NCBI RefSeq assembly: GCF_900102895.1
Contig: NZ_FNGD01000002.1
Location: forward strand, 62,001-126,000
Origin: Arthrobacter sp. ov407
Lineage (GTDB): Bacteria > Actinomycetota > Actinomycetes > Actinomycetales > Micrococcaceae
Reading direction: 5' to 3'
Length of the DNA stretch: 64,000 nt
A program made the position numbers and the translations under genes. Each line of letters begins with the position of its first letter. The stretch's first letter is position 1. Shown here piece after piece: positions 25,852-35,518 of this stretch. The notes beneath the pieces were generated by a model. It made no database searches. It was not told the origin of the DNA and saw only the letters and a list, made by a program, of their open reading frames with translations.

Positions 25852-27201
25852 CTAGGCTAAGAGCCCAAACGTCTCGGTTTCCTCGAACGGGCCGACCACC
25901 GTGACAGTCCGCGGCGCCGCCGCGAGCTCACGGGCGAGCTCCTGGACCTCCGACGCTGTGACGGCCTTGATCTGGCGGAGGGTTTCATCAATGTCCTGGT
26001 ACTCGCCGGACACCAGTTCCGCGCGGCCCAGCCGGGACATCCGGGAACCGGTGTCCTCAAGCGCCAGCACGATTCCGCCGCACAGCTGCCCCACGGCCTT
26101 CCGAAGCTCTTCGTCGGAGATGCCGTCCGCCGCCAGCTTGTCGAGTTCGGCGCCGAGCAGCCCTATGACCTGCCGGACCTTCGACGGCGTGCATCCGGCG
26201 TACATGCCGAAGTAGCCGGCGTCGGCGTAGGAGGAGGCGAAAGAGTAGGTCGAGTAGACGAGGCCGCGCTTCTCCCGCACCTCCTGGAAGAGCCGGGAGG
26301 ACATCCCGCCGCCGAGGACGGCGTTGAGCACGCTCATGACAAAGCGGCGGTCGTCCGTGGCGACCAGCGAGGGGCAGCCCATAATGATGTTGGCCTGCTC
26401 CACCTGGCGCTTGACCACATGCAGGCCGGCCGTACCGGTGATGGCCGCACGCTCGGTGGAGCGGCGCTGCACGGGGGCGGCAGCGGGCTCAAGATTCCAG
26501 CCGGCGGAGTGCAGGGCATCCACCACGAGCCCGCAGACGACGTCGTGGTCCAGCCCGCCGGCCGCGGTGACCACGAGCTCGTCGGGACGGTAGTAGCGGC
26601 GGTAGTGGTCCCACACCGAATCCCGCGCCACGGCCCGGATGGCTGCCGGGGTGCCGCCGATGGGGCGGCCCAGCGGGTGCATTCCCAGCACGGCGGCGAC
26701 GAAGTTCTCGTGCGCGACGTCTGTGGGGTCGTCGCTGTCCATGGCGATTTCCTCGAGGATGACGTCCCGCTCCTGCTCCATCTCCTGCGGGTCCAGGACG
26801 GCACCAGTGATCATGTCGGCGATGACGTCGATCGCCATGGGAAGGTCACTGTCCAGCACGCGGGCGAAGTAGCAGGTGCTCTCCTTCGCGGTGGCGGCGT
26901 TCGATTCCCCACCGACCTCATCGAAGGCCGAGGCGATCTCCAGCGCGGTGCGGCGCTTGGTGCCCTTGAAGAGCAGATGCTCCAAAAAGTGCGTGGAGCC
27001 GTGCTGGCCGGGGGCCTCGTCACGGGAGCCCACCCCGACCCAGAAACCGATCGTGGCAGAGCGCTGGCCGGGCATCGCTTCGGTCAGCACGCGGACGCCG
27101 CCGGGCAGGACCGAGCGTCGCACCTCGGAACCGCCGTCGGCTCCGTGGATCAGGGTGTCAGCGTGCTGGTTCTGCTCTAGCGGCAGGGGAACGACAGTCA
27201 T
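25852..27201 (-). CDS. M16 family zinc protease (pitrilysin-like)
   Basis: A 449-residue inverzincin peptidase. The inverted zinc motif HFLEH (in GSTHFLEHLLFKGT, about residue 73) and the downstream Glu region GGESNAATAKEST are present. The inactive-type second domain follows, with VVLALEDTGSRMSRLGR. The ATG at 27201 follows a TTG that would add one residue. It lies directly after pnp on the same strand, an arrangement common in actinobacteria and Bacillus-like firmicutes. Cytoplasmic by lack of signal peptide. Substrate unknown. Confidence 0.94.
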   Translation of the reverse strand: MTVVPLPLEQNQHADTLIHGADGGSEVRRSVLPGGVRVLTEAMPGQRSATIGFWVGVGSRDEAPGQHGSTHFLEHLLFKGTKRRTALEIASAFDEVGGESNAATAKESTCYFARVLDSDLPMAIDVIADMITGAVLDPQEMEQERDVILEEIAMDSDDPTDVAHENFVAAVLGMHPLGRPIGGTPAAIRAVARDSVWDHYRRYYRPDELVVTAAGGLDHDVVCGLVVDALHSAGWNLEPAAAPVQRRSTERAAITGTAGLHVVKRQVEQANIIMGCPSLVATDDRRFVMSVLNAVLGGGMSSRLFQEVREKRGLVYSTYSFASSYADAGYFGMYAGCTPSKVRQVIGLLGAELDKLAADGISDEELRKAVGQLCGGIVLALEDTGSRMSRLGRAELVSGEYQDIDETLRQIKAVTASEVQELARELAAAPRTVTVVGPFEETETFGLLA

Positions 27202-27257
27202 CAAGGCCTTTCATTGAACACGTGCCAAATCTGCCTGCCATCCTACCTTTAAACAGC

Positions 27258-27290
27258 AGCGGGGCCGGTGGTTGATCCACCGGCCCCGCT
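27258..27290 (-). terminator. Strong hairpin between pnp and the M16 protease gene
   Basis: Perfect 14-bp stem AGCGGGGCCGGTGG / CCACCGGCCCCGCT with a 5-nt loop. On the minus strand it is followed by GCTGTTTAAAGG, a weak T-run. It probably stabilises the pnp message 3' end and partly terminates, since the protease gene starts only 57 nt further. Confidence 0.75.
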
Positions 27291-27307
27291 CTTTGATGCA
27301 GGAGAGA

Positions 27308-29557
27308 CTACTCTGCGGACTCCTCGGAGACCTCAGCGTTGTCTGCGTTCTCGGAGCCTGCACCCTCAGCCACTACGGGTGAGAGGGAAAGCTTGCCGCG
27401 GTCGTCGATCTTGGTGATTTCCACCTGGATCTTCTGGCCCACGGAGACGACGTCCTCGACGTTGTCCACGCGCTTGCCGCCGGCAATCTTGCGCAGCTCG
27501 GAGATGTGCAGGAGGCCGTCCTTGCCCGGGGTCAGGGAAACGAAGGCGCCGAAGGTGGTGGTCTTGACGACCGTGCCCAGGTAGCGCTCACCGATTTCCG
27601 GGATCTGCGGGTTGGCGATGGCGTTGATCGCGGACCGTGCTGCGTCGGCAGACGGGCCGTTGGTGGCGCCGATGTAGACAGTTCCGTCGTCCTCGATCGA
27701 GATGTCGGCTCCGGTGTCTTCCTGGATCTGGTTGATCATCTTGCCCTTCGGGCCGATGACCTCGCCGATCTTGTCTACCGGGATCTTGACCGCGATGACG
27801 CGCGGCGCGAACTCGGAGAGCTCGTCCGGAGTGTCGATCGCGGAGTTCAGAACGTCCAGGATGTGCAGGCGCGCTTCGCGGGCCTGCTTCAGGGCGGCGG
27901 CCAGGACCGAGGCCGGGATGCCGTCGAGCTTCGTGTCCAGCTGGATGGCCGTGACGAACTCGGAGGTACCGGCAACCTTGAAGTCCATGTCGCCGAAGGC
28001 ATCTTCGGCGCCGAGGATATCGGTCAGGGCGGCGTAGCGGGTCTGGCCGTCAACCTGGTCAGAGACCAGGCCCATGGCGATACCGGCAACAGCAGCCTTC
28101 AGCGGCACACCTGCGTTGAGCAGGGACAGCGTGGAGGCGCAGACGGAACCCATCGACGTCGAACCGTTGGAGCTGAGAGCCTCAGACACCTGGCGGATGG
28201 CGTAGGGGAATTCCTCGCGGGAGGGCAGCACCGGCATGATGGCGCGCTCTGCGAGGGCACCGTGGCCGATTTCGCGGCGCTTCGGGGAACCGACGCGGCC
28301 GGTCTCGCCGGTGGAGTACGGCGGGAAGTTGTAGTTGTGCATGTAGCGCTTGCGCGTCACCGGAGACAGCGAATCGATCTGCTGTTCCATCTTGAGCATG
28401 TTCAGCGTGGTGACACCCATGATCTGGGTCTCGCCGCGTTCGAAGATGGCCGAGCCGTGGACGCGGGGCAGAACCTCAACCTCGGCGGTGAGCTGGCGGA
28501 TGTCCGTCAGGCCGCGGCCGTCGATGCGGATCTGGTCCTTGAGGATGCGCTGGCGCACAACCTGCTTGGTGACGGAGCGGAAGGCTGCGGACAGCTCCTT
28601 CTCGCGGCCTTCGAATTGGCCAGCCAGGGAAGAGGTGACCTCGTCCTTGAGCTCGTCGGAAGCGGTGTCGCGTTCCTGCTTGTCGGCGATCTGGAAGACA
28701 GCGGCCAGCTTCTCGGCGGCAGCGGACTCCACAGCGGCGTAGACGTCGTCCTGGTAGTCCAGGAAGACCGGGAACTCGACGGTCGGCTTGGCGGCGCGGG
28801 CTGCCAGGTCGGACTGTGCTTCGCAAAGGGCCTTGATGAACGGCTTGGCAGCCTCGAGGCCTTCGGAAACAACCTCTTCGGTCGGGGCGGTGGCGCCCTG
28901 TTCCTTGATGAGGTTCCAGGAGTTGTCGGTGGCTTCGGCTTCAACCATCATGATGGCGACGTCGTCACCGGCGATGCGGCCGGCAACGACCATGTTGAAG
29001 ACGGCGTTCTCGAGCTGGGAGTGCTTCGGGAACGCAACCCACTGCGAGCCGTTCTCGTCGGCAACGAGGGCAACGCGGACGCCGCCGATCGGGCCGGAGA
29101 AGGGCAGGCCGGAAAGCTGGGTGGACATCGAGGACGCGTTGATCGCGACGACGTCGTAGAGCTCGTCCGGGTTGATGGACAGCACGGTGACGACGATCTG
29201 GACCTCGTTGCGCAGGCCCTTGACGAACGCGGGGCGCAGCGGGCGGTCCATGAGGCGGCAGGCCAGGATGGCTTCCGTGGAGGGACGGCCTTCGCGGCGG
29301 AAGAACGAGCCCGGGATGCGGCCGGCGGCGTACATGCGCTCTTCGACGTCGACGGTCAGCGGGAAGAAGTCGAAACCTTCACGCGGGTGCTTGCCGGCGG
29401 TGGTTGCGGACAGCAGCGCGGTCTCTTCATCGATGTAGACCATCGCTGCGCCGGCTGCCTGCTTGGCAAGGCGGCCGGTTTCAAAGCGGATTACACGCTT
29501 GCCGAAGCGGCCATTGTCAATAACTGCTTCTGAGAACTGGATTTCGGGACCCTCCAT
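27308..29557 (-). CDS. pnp: Polyribonucleotide nucleotidyltransferase (PNPase)
   Basis: Phosphorolytic 3'-5' exoribonuclease. The 749-residue protein has two RNase PH domains (first with [21 protein letters not shown]; second with [14 protein letters not shown] and [20 protein letters not shown]). A KH domain around residue 595 includes [19 protein letters not shown], and an S1 domain around 670 includes [14 protein letters not shown]. The tail is acidic. The start has GGAGGTGA 7 nt upstream. It follows rpsO, the classic rpsO-pnp order; the intergenic 247 nt includes a terminator-like hairpin. Confidence 0.98.
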   Translation of the reverse strand: MEGPEIQFSEAVIDNGRFGKRVIRFETGRLAKQAAGAAMVYIDEETALLSATTAGKHPREGFDFFPLTVDVEERMYAAGRIPGSFFRREGRPSTEAILACRLMDRPLRPAFVKGLRNEVQIVVTVLSINPDELYDVVAINASSMSTQLSGLPFSGPIGGVRVALVADENGSQWVAFPKHSQLENAVFNMVVAGRIAGDDVAIMMVEAEATDNSWNLIKEQGATAPTEEVVSEGLEAAKPFIKALCEAQSDLAARAAKPTVEFPVFLDYQDDVYAAVESAAAEKLAAVFQIADKQERDTASDELKDEVTSSLAGQFEGREKELSAAFRSVTKQVVRQRILKDQIRIDGRGLTDIRQLTAEVEVLPRVHGSAIFERGETQIMGVTTLNMLKMEQQIDSLSPVTRKRYMHNYNFPPYSTGETGRVGSPKRREIGHGALAERAIMPVLPSREEFPYAIRQVSEALSSNGSTSMGSVCASTLSLLNAGVPLKAAVAGIAMGLVSDQVDGQTRYAALTDILGAEDAFGDMDFKVAGTSEFVTAIQLDTKLDGIPASVLAAALKQAREARLHILDVLNSAIDTPDELSEFAPRVIAVKIPVDKIGEVIGPKGKMINQIQEDTGADISIEDDGTVYIGATNGPSADAARSAINAIANPQIPEIGERYLGTVVKTTTFGAFVSLTPGKDGLLHISELRKIAGGKRVDNVEDVVSVGQKIQVEITKIDDRGKLSLSPVVAEGAGSENADNAEVSEESAE

Positions 29558-29761
29558 AGAGAGTCACCTCCGTTTCATGGTTCACGGAGCCCAGCCGCAT
29601 CAACCCAGTCCAGCATCTGTCTACTGGCCTGCACTGCACCCGGTCATCGATCGAGACCCACGGGCCGGGACTCATTCCTTGAGGCCGTTCCCGGGGATCA
29701 CTACCGAGGACCGCGAATGCGTGATGCGGTTGATCCTCCTGTTTAGTTTTTTCCTGAAGAA

Positions 29762-29792
29762 GGCGGCCCGTTCCGGTTCGGAAGGGGCCGCC
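29762..29792 (-). terminator. Hairpin after rpsO
   Basis: On the minus strand GGGCGGCCCCTTCCGAACCGG and its partner ending GGGCCGCC form a GC-rich stem about 12 nt after the rpsO stop, followed by TTCTTCAGG. It resembles the partial terminator found between rpsO and pnp in other bacteria. Confidence 0.6.
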
Positions 29793-29804
29793 CCTTAAAG
29801 CTGA

Positions 29805-30074
29805 CTAGCGACGCAGGCCGAGGCGCTCGATGAGCTTACGGTAGCGGGTGATGTCAGTGTTCTTGAGGTAGGTGAGCATGCGCTTGCGACGACCAACCAT
29901 AGCCAGCAGACCGCGCTGGGTGTGGTAATCGTGCTTGTGCTCCTTCATGTGCTCAGTGAGATCCTTGATCCGCTGAGTCAGGACTGCAACCTGGACCTCC
30001 GGCGAACCGGTGTCGCCCTCGGACGTTGCGAAATCCTTGATGATGGACTGCTTTACAGCGGCTTCAAGTGCCAC
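29805..30074 (-). CDS. rpsO: 30S ribosomal protein S15
   Basis: Primary 16S rRNA-binding protein of the small subunit central domain. The 89 residues show the family pattern: [20 protein letters not shown], then [19 protein letters not shown] and [16 protein letters not shown]. The C-terminus is [15 protein letters not shown] start with AGGAGTTATT upstream. Precedes pnp on the same strand. The upstream region (30075-30243) holds a leader and a plausible promoter. Confidence 0.99.
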   Translation of the reverse strand: MALEAAVKQSIIKDFATSEGDTGSPEVQVAVLTQRIKDLTEHMKEHKHDYHTQRGLLAMVGRRKRMLTYLKNTDITRYRKLIERLGLRR

Positions 30075-30213
30075 AATAACTCCTAGAGATGTGCCGTGAG
30101 GCCCGAATCAGTAATTCACTGCCGGGGGTGCCGTCCCGGAATCCACCGCCGAAGCGGGTATTCCGTACACAACAGGGACCAGCCGCCACGGACTGCAGCC
30201 GGATCCAACGTTT

Positions 30214-30243
30214 AGTTTAGTGGCACGTCCGCGCTCTTGTCGA
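30214..30243 (-). promoter_or_regulatory. Candidate rpsO promoter
   Basis: On the minus strand -35 TCGACA (30238-30243), 18-nt spacer, -10 TAAACT (30214-30219). It would give a leader of about 130 nt before the rpsO GTG, room for S15 autoregulation, though I could not identify the S15 site. Confidence 0.45.
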
Positions 30244-30301
30244 AACCGCCAGCCGCGCCCGCCGCCGCGCCGGCTGCCTGCGGCGGTTGCGGGGTTCCGC
30301 T

Positions 30302-31552
30302 TTACCGGCCCGAAAGCAGCTCGCGGATGGCCGTGACGCCCCGGTAGACCTCCGCGAATGAGGTGCTCAGCGGCGACAGCCCGATCCTGATGCCCTGCGG
30401 GGCACGGAAATCGGGAATCACATCCTGATCCCACAAGGCTGCCGTCATTTCACGGAAGGCGGGGTGGTCCACCGTCACGTGGCTGCCGCGCAGTGCCGGG
30501 TCACGCGGGGTGGACAGCTGCACACCGGCAGGTGCCAGCCAGGCGTCGAAGAGTTCGAGGGCATAGGCCGTGAGCAGCTGTGACTTCTGCCGGAGGGCGG
30601 CCATCCCCGCTTCCTCGATCAGGTCCAGGGTGCCGCGCATGGCGAGCATCCCGAAAATGGCCGGGGTGCCGCTGAGGAATCCCCGGATGCCGGGCGCGGC
30701 CTCGTAGCCGGGTCCCATTTCGAACGCGTCCTTGCGTCCCATCCAGCCCCAGATCGGCTGCTGCAGTCCGGCCAGGTGCCGGGCGTTGACGTAGGCGAAC
30801 GCGGGCGAGCCCGGTCCCCCGTTCAGGTACTTGTACGTGCAGCCGGCCGCGAAGTCGGCGCCGGCGTCGTCCAATGCGATCTCCACAGACCCGGCCGAGT
30901 GGCACAGGTCCCACACCACCAGGGCGCCGGCGTCGTGGACTGCCGCGGTGATGGTCGGCAGGTCCGCGAGGAAGCCCGAGCGGTAGGCGATCTGGCTCAG
31001 GACCACGACGGCGGTGGCCGGGCCCGTTGCGGCCCGCACCTGCTCGACGGTGACACCGGAGGCGGGATCGGCGTCGATCCAGCGCAGCGTCAGGCCTTCT
31101 TCGCGGGCGATTCCCTCCACCAGGTAGCGGTCGGTGGGGAAATTGTCCGTGTCCAGGACGATTTCCGTCCGCGCCGGATCCGTCACAGCTGCCAGGGCGG
31201 CGCGGATGAGCTTGTAAAGCACCACGGTGGTGGAATCGGCAATGATGGTCTGTCCGGGCGCCGCACCGAGCACTGAGCGGCCGAGTTGGTCGCCGATGGC
31301 CTGGGGCAGTTCGAGCCATTCCTCGTCCCAGCCCCGGATCAGGCGGCCGCCCCAGCTGTCCTGGATGAAGCTGCCGATGTCGGTGACGGTCCGCTTGAGG
31401 GGCCGGCCCAGGGAGTTGCCGTCAAGGTAGGACAGATCCGTGTCCGTGCCGACGAAGTGGTCGCGGTAGCCGGCCAGCGGATCGGCGGCGTCGAGACCCA
31501 GGGCGCGCTGCCACAGTGTGTCCGTTGATGCAGTGCTGGCGGGGATGCTCAC
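30302..31552 (-). CDS. kynU: Kynureninase
   Basis: PLP-dependent hydrolase cleaving kynurenine to anthranilate and alanine. The 416-residue protein contains LDGNSLGRPLKRT at the N-terminus, ADSTTVVLYKLIRAAL, VVWDLCHSAGSVEI, and the PLP lysine in AAGCTYKYLNGGPGSPAF. C-terminal RIGLSPLSTSF fits the family. GTG start overlapping the tryptophan 2,3-dioxygenase stop by 4 nt. The intermediate enzyme, kynurenine formamidase, is not in the window. Function is well supported by motifs and pairing. Confidence 0.96.
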   Translation of the reverse strand: MSIPASTASTDTLWQRALGLDAADPLAGYRDHFVGTDTDLSYLDGNSLGRPLKRTVTDIGSFIQDSWGGRLIRGWDEEWLELPQAIGDQLGRSVLGAAPGQTIIADSTTVVLYKLIRAALAAVTDPARTEIVLDTDNFPTDRYLVEGIAREEGLTLRWIDADPASGVTVEQVRAATGPATAVVVLSQIAYRSGFLADLPTITAAVHDAGALVVWDLCHSAGSVEIALDDAGADFAAGCTYKYLNGGPGSPAFAYVNARHLAGLQQPIWGWMGRKDAFEMGPGYEAAPGIRGFLSGTPAIFGMLAMRGTLDLIEEAGMAALRQKSQLLTAYALELFDAWLAPAGVQLSTPRDPALRGSHVTVDHPAFREMTAALWDQDVIPDFRAPQGIRIGLSPLSTSFAEVYRGVTAIRELLSGR

Positions 31553-32403
31553 TGGCCGATCTCCGTCCGCACGGCGAACAGCTCAGGGAAGAAGGTGAGC
31601 TCGAGGGCTTTCTGCAGGAACGCGGCACCGCTGGATCCGCCAGTGCCGGCTTTCATGCCGATGGTGCGCTGGACGGTGCGCAGGTGGCGGAAGCGCCACA
31701 GCTGGAAATTGTCCTCGAGGTCCACGAGTTCCTCGCAGGCCTCGTACGCGCCCCAGTTGTCGGCGGCGTTCTCGTAGATGTACTTGAACACCGGGACCAG
31801 CTCGGGGCAGAACGCGTGGGCCTTGGTGACGTCGCGTTCCAGCACGGAGGCCGGGACGTCAAAGCCCTGGCGCTTGAGGTAGGCGAGGAAATCGTCATAG
31901 ATGCTGGGGGCCTCGAGCAATTCGCGCAGCATCTCGTGGGCCTCGGGGTCCGATTCGAACACCGGGAGCATCTTGGCGTTCTTGTTGCCGAGCAGGAACT
32001 CGACCGCACGGTACTGGCTGGACTGGAATCCGGACGAGTTGCCGAGGAAGCCGCGGAACTGGGAATACTCGGTGGGCGTCAGGGTGGCCAGCACGGACCA
32101 TTGCTCGGTGAGCGTCTTCTGGATGTGCTTGACGCGGGCGATCGCCTTTAGGGCGGAGCCAAGGTCGTCCGAACGCAGCCAGGCGGCGGCGCTGCGAAGC
32201 TCATGCAGTACCAGCTTCAGCCACAACTCCGTGGTCTGGTGCTGGATGATGAACAGCATCTCGTCGTGGTGTTCCGGAGTGCTGACCGGCTGCTGGGCGC
32301 TGAGCAGGGTGGGCAACTGCAGATAGGACGCATAGCTCATGCGCGCGCTGAAGTCCCGGACAATGTCCTGGTCCAGTTCCCTCGTGTTCTTCTCGATGGT
32401 CAC
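31549..32403 (-). CDS. kynA: Tryptophan 2,3-dioxygenase
   Basis: Haem dioxygenase converting L-tryptophan to N-formylkynurenine. The 284-residue protein begins near SYASYLQLPTLLSAQQPVS and contains HHDEMLFIIQHQTTELWLKL, whose conserved His/Glu/Arg pattern lines the haem pocket. Further motifs are FRGFLGNSSGFQSSQYR and the C-terminal RHLRTVQRTIGMKAGTGGSS with the haem-ligand His. GTG start with GGAAGG upstream. It is the first gene of a two-gene tryptophan catabolism operon with kynU. Confidence 0.97.
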   Translation of the reverse strand: MTIEKNTRELDQDIVRDFSARMSYASYLQLPTLLSAQQPVSTPEHHDEMLFIIQHQTTELWLKLVLHELRSAAAWLRSDDLGSALKAIARVKHIQKTLTEQWSVLATLTPTEYSQFRGFLGNSSGFQSSQYRAVEFLLGNKNAKMLPVFESDPEAHEMLRELLEAPSIYDDFLAYLKRQGFDVPASVLERDVTKAHAFCPELVPVFKYIYENAADNWGAYEACEELVDLEDNFQLWRFRHLRTVQRTIGMKAGTGGSSGAAFLQKALELTFFPELFAVRTEIGQ

Positions 32404-32505
32404 GTCTCTCTTGCCTTCCTTGCCACGTGGCTGCGAATCAGCTCACGGGTCCAGTGAGTCAGAACGCCGTCAGCGCGGGGGGCCGACGTCGATCCGGCCC
32501 GGTTT

Positions 32506-33489
32506 TCAGCGGGCGAACAGGATGTCATGGGTCTGGACGACGTCGAGTCGCATCTGGTCCACCAAAGCCTCCGCCCCACGGTACGCCACCATGCCGCGGA
32601 GCCTTGAGACAAATTCCACCACAACTGTCTGGTCGTACAGATCGAAGTCGTCGGGTGACTCTTCCGGACGGTCGATCACGTGGGCCTCGACCTGACGGCT
32701 GACGCCGTCGAACGTGGGGTTGGAGCCTACGGAGATGGCGGCGGGCCAGCGGGTGCCCTCCTGGTCCACAAGCCAGCCGGCATAGATCCCGTCCGCGGGG
32801 ATGTATCCGCTGGCCGTCGAGCCGAGGTTGGCCGTGGGGAAGCCGAGGTCGCGGCCGCGTGCGGCACCGTGCACCACCTCGCCGCGCATCCGGTGCGGCC
32901 TGCCGAGCACCGCAGCCGCAGTGGCAACGTCGCCGGCGCGCAGGGCCTCGCGGACCCAGGTGGACGAGCAGCGGCGGTCCGTCCCGTCGTCGTCGTGGAT
33001 GGGGAAGCCTTCAGAGCCGAATTCGCTGATGACCAGCACCTCAAAACCGAGCTTCCGCCCCAGGTCCTGCATGGTGGAGAGGTCCCCTGAATTGCCGCGG
33101 CCGAACCGGGCGTCGTGGCCGATCACCACGTGGCTCGCCTTCAGGCCGTCCACCAGGACCGTGGCGACAAATTCTTCAGGGGTCAGGCTGGCGAGCTCCA
33201 TCGAGTACTTCATCACCAGTACGGCATCGAGGCCGAGCTCGCCCAGGGCCACGAGCTTGTCCTCCAGCCCCATGATCAGCTCGGGGGCCGACTCGGGACG
33301 GTGCACTTGCGCGGGGTGCGGATCGAAGGTGATCGCGACGGCGCGGGCGTGGTTCAATCGGGCGGTGCGGATCAGTTGCGACAGCACCTGCTGGTGGCCG
33401 CGGTGCACGCCGTCGAAATTGCCGAACGTGACAACCGAAGGACCAAAGTCCGCCGGGACTTCGGACAGATCGTTCCAGATGTGGACCAT
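32506..33489 (-). CDS. ribF: Bifunctional riboflavin kinase / FAD synthetase
   Basis: Converts riboflavin to FMN and FMN to FAD. The N-terminal nucleotidyltransferase shows VVTFGNFDGVHRGHQQVL and the later ISEF...SSTWVREALRAGD. The C-terminal kinase shows GFPTANLGSTASGYIPADG and GVSRQVEAHVID. The 327-residue length is usual. The ATG at 33489 follows a TTG in the same frame. In many actinobacteria ribF sits between truB and rpsO; here the kyn pair and others lie between, so the local order is rearranged. A 6-bp GC stem (32480-32500) follows the stop. Confidence 0.96.
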   Translation of the reverse strand: MVHIWNDLSEVPADFGPSVVTFGNFDGVHRGHQQVLSQLIRTARLNHARAVAITFDPHPAQVHRPESAPELIMGLEDKLVALGELGLDAVLVMKYSMELASLTPEEFVATVLVDGLKASHVVIGHDARFGRGNSGDLSTMQDLGRKLGFEVLVISEFGSEGFPIHDDDGTDRRCSSTWVREALRAGDVATAAAVLGRPHRMRGEVVHGAARGRDLGFPTANLGSTASGYIPADGIYAGWLVDQEGTRWPAAISVGSNPTFDGVSRQVEAHVIDRPEESPDDFDLYDQTVVVEFVSRLRGMVAYRGAEALVDQMRLDVVQTHDILFAR

Positions 33490-33613
33490 CAACCTCGCCT
33501 TTTGCTGCCTGCCATGAACTCCTCCGGAGCGACCGTGCCGGCTCCGGAACTCTCTAAGATTACCCGCATTCCGGGCTGCTCCCGGACGGTTCGCTTAGGT
33601 CCCGGGGCAGGCC

Positions 33614-33642
33614 TTCCACGGCCTGATCCGCAGGACTACGAT
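33614..33642 (+). promoter_or_regulatory. Candidate promoter for the DUF937 gene
   Basis: -35 TTCCAC (33614-33619), 17-nt spacer, -10 TACGAT (33637-33642). It gives a leader of about 75 nt before the ATG at 33725, which has a GAAGGAG site. The rest of the 235-bp gap shows an inverted repeat CCGGAGC/GCTCCGG at 33524-33547. Confidence 0.5.
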
Positions 33643-33724
33643 TCAAAGGCACTAGTTCGGCGGCGTCCATGCAGACGTCGTTTCCCGCGATGCCCGCCGC
33701 CGCGCGCGGCTGAAGGAGTACGAC

Positions 33725-34345
33725 ATGACTGAGCTCCAAGACATCATCGGCCAGATCCCGATGGACCAGATTGCCGGCATGCTAGGCACCGACGAACCCA
33801 CAGCCCGCGCCGCGGTGGAAGCCGCCGTGCCCACGCTCCTCGCCGGTATGAATAGTAATGCGCAGGCCCCGGACGGTGCTGCGTCACTCGAGTCGGCCCT
33901 GGGCCAGCACCAGGATGGACTGATCGACGGAGGCGTCGACGTCGGTCAGGTGGACACGGCCGACGGCGAGAAGATCGTCAATCACGTCTTTGGCGGCCAG
34001 CAGGACCAAGTGGCCAGCCAACTCGCCGGGACTGGACAACTGGGCGGCGCCGGAAGTGACCTGGTCCGGAAACTGCTGCCCATCCTTGCGCCGATCGTTA
34101 TGTCCTATCTGGCTAAGAAACTTCTCGGCGGAAACCAGGCGGGGGCTGGCTCCCAGACCGAAGCCGGCGCTCCGGGCGATTCCGGTCAGGGCGGCGGAAT
34201 GGACCTCGGCGGCGCAATAGGCGGGATCCTCGGTGGAATGGTCGGTGGCCAAGGCGGCGCCGCCGGAGGTCCGGGGGAACAAGACGGACAAGGCGGCTTC
34301 GGCGGCCTAGGCGATATCCTTGGCGGTCTGTTCGGGAAGAAGTAG
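33725..34345 (+). CDS. DUF937 (YidB-like) protein
   Basis: A 206-residue protein with the DUF937 pattern: repeated helical hairpins (DQIAGMLGTDEPTARAAVEAAVPTLLAGM), then NHVFGGQQDQVASQLAGTG and LVRKLLPILAPIVMSYLAKKLLG. The C-terminal third is Gly-rich with GGxxGG repeats (GGILGGMVGGQGGAAGG). YidB-like proteins are small and of unknown biochemical role. It has its own promoter and is convergent with the neighbouring membrane protein gene. Confidence 0.9.
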   Translation: MTELQDIIGQIPMDQIAGMLGTDEPTARAAVEAAVPTLLAGMNSNAQAPDGAASLESALGQHQDGLIDGGVDVGQVDTADGEKIVNHVFGGQQDQVASQLAGTGQLGGAGSDLVRKLLPILAPIVMSYLAKKLLGGNQAGAGSQTEAGAPGDSGQGGGMDLGGAIGGILGGMVGGQGGAAGGPGEQDGQGGFGGLGDILGGLFGKK

Positions 34346-34387
34346 GCGATTCGCCCCTGCGTTGGCAACGGACAATGGAACAGCGCG

Positions 34388-34771
34388 CTATCTCCCGAGC
34401 AGTAGCCTCCGCTGGCTGTCGCGGACTGAGTGATTCCGCCAGTTCCGCCAGTGCAGCAGGACGGCGGCGAGGATGAGCGGGACGTGGATTCCGGGCAGCA
34501 TTCTTGCGAACCACCGCGGGAGGTAGATGTCCGTGACCGAGCCGCTGCCGTCGCCGAGGTCCTGTGCGACGGTGGTCAACGGGCAGCGGAAGCCATTGGC
34601 GGCAAAGATCAGCGTTTCGCCAGCGACCACGACGGCGGCCATGCCTGCCTTCCGGTCGGTGCGGCCCCTGACGCCGGTGTACAGGACGTAGGCCATGCAG
34701 GCTTCGATGACGAGCCAGGCAATGGTGTGGAACGTCTTCACTGCCCACAGCATCAGACGGCGCTGGTCCAT
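34388..34771 (-). CDS. Small integral membrane protein
   Basis: A 127-residue protein with about four TM segments, beginning MDQRRLMLWAVKTFHTIAWL. The central FAANGFRCPLTTVAQDLGDG, with a Cys-Pro-Leu-Thr motif, resembles motifs in DUF2784-type membrane proteins, but I do not assign it firmly. The ATG at 34771 follows a Gly-rich open stretch with no clear ribosome site; the frame continues upstream but overlaps the kinase gene. Function unknown. Confidence 0.7.
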   Translation of the reverse strand: MDQRRLMLWAVKTFHTIAWLVIEACMAYVLYTGVRGRTDRKAGMAAVVVAGETLIFAANGFRCPLTTVAQDLGDGSGSVTDIYLPRWFARMLPGIHVPLILAAVLLHWRNWRNHSVRDSQRRLLLGR

Positions 34772-34815
34772 GCCTCCACCATAGGCCCGCCGGGGCGTGC
34801 GGCGGTGCGCGTCGT

Positions 34816-35418
34816 TCAGAGGCTTTTGGCCCGGCTGACACCGGTGGCGACCCCCGCCATCCATGTTTCCAAGTCCTTGGGCCGCCGGAAGACGACAACG
34901 CGCGGCGAGTTCGGTTCTGCTTCCATGTCCCGAATGATGCGCCGCTTCCGGGCGAAGGATTGAAAGTGCCAGCGGACCACCGAGTCCTTGGAGAACAGCC
35001 GGGCCATAGTCTCCCGGTTTCCGTTGCAGACAACCTGGCTGGTCACAATCCGCCGTACCGTCCGGCGGATCAGGCGGCACAGGGACAGCCAGCGGGGATA
35101 GTCAAGCGCAACCACCAACTCCGCCCGGGCCAAGACTAGGTCCCGCCAACCGCCGTACGCGCTGTCAAGCACCCAGCGGTCCTGGGCCACGATGGCCGCG
35201 CCGAGGGCGCGTTGCTCCTCTGCGTCTCGCTGCTCCCACCCGGGGTGCCAACCGATGTCGTCATCCACCGAGAATTCGGGCAGGCCTGTCGCCTCGGCGT
35301 AGGCCCCTGCCGCCGAGGATTTGCCACTGCCCGTCACCCCGTAGAAGAGGACACGAGAAGGAGATGGAGGCGGGCACGTAGTTGGACGCGAGTTGGTGGA
35401 GGACACGAGGATTAGCAT
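34816..35418 (-). CDS. P-loop kinase-like protein (AAA/adenylate kinase type)
   Basis: A 200-residue NTPase similar to small adenylate-kinase-like or FlaR topology-modulation proteins. The Walker A is VLFYGVTGSGKSSAAGAYAE near residue 20. FSVDDDIGWHPGWEQRDAEEQ follows, then VLDSAYGGWRDLVLARAELVVALDYPR, which looks like a Walker B-type strand and LID region rich in Arg (CRLIRRTVRR). Substrate unknown. The ATG at 35418 follows GGCATGC without a clear Shine-Dalgarno; earlier in-frame residues look non-coding. It lies between the membrane gene and the HNH gene on the same strand. Confidence 0.85.
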   Translation of the reverse strand: MLILVSSTNSRPTTCPPPSPSRVLFYGVTGSGKSSAAGAYAEATGLPEFSVDDDIGWHPGWEQRDAEEQRALGAAIVAQDRWVLDSAYGGWRDLVLARAELVVALDYPRWLSLCRLIRRTVRRIVTSQVVCNGNRETMARLFSKDSVVRWHFQSFARKRRIIRDMEAEPNSPRVVVFRRPKDLETWMAGVATGVSRAKSL

Positions 35419-35518
35419 GCCATGCGCACTCGCCTCCGCTCTGGACCGCCCCCACCCGGGCCGGTAGGTTCTGAAGATGCAGAAGCCGGTTCGCTGCAGG
35501 AACTGGCCGCGACCCGAG

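Noticed and set aside
27506..29533. A 675-codon plus-strand open frame opposite pnp
   Set aside because: Shadow frame of a conserved gene, with no motifs and biased composition.
33490..33613. Possible FMN riboswitch near ribF
   Set aside because: The conserved RFN core sequences are not visible; only a short CCGGAGC/GCTCCGG stem is present.
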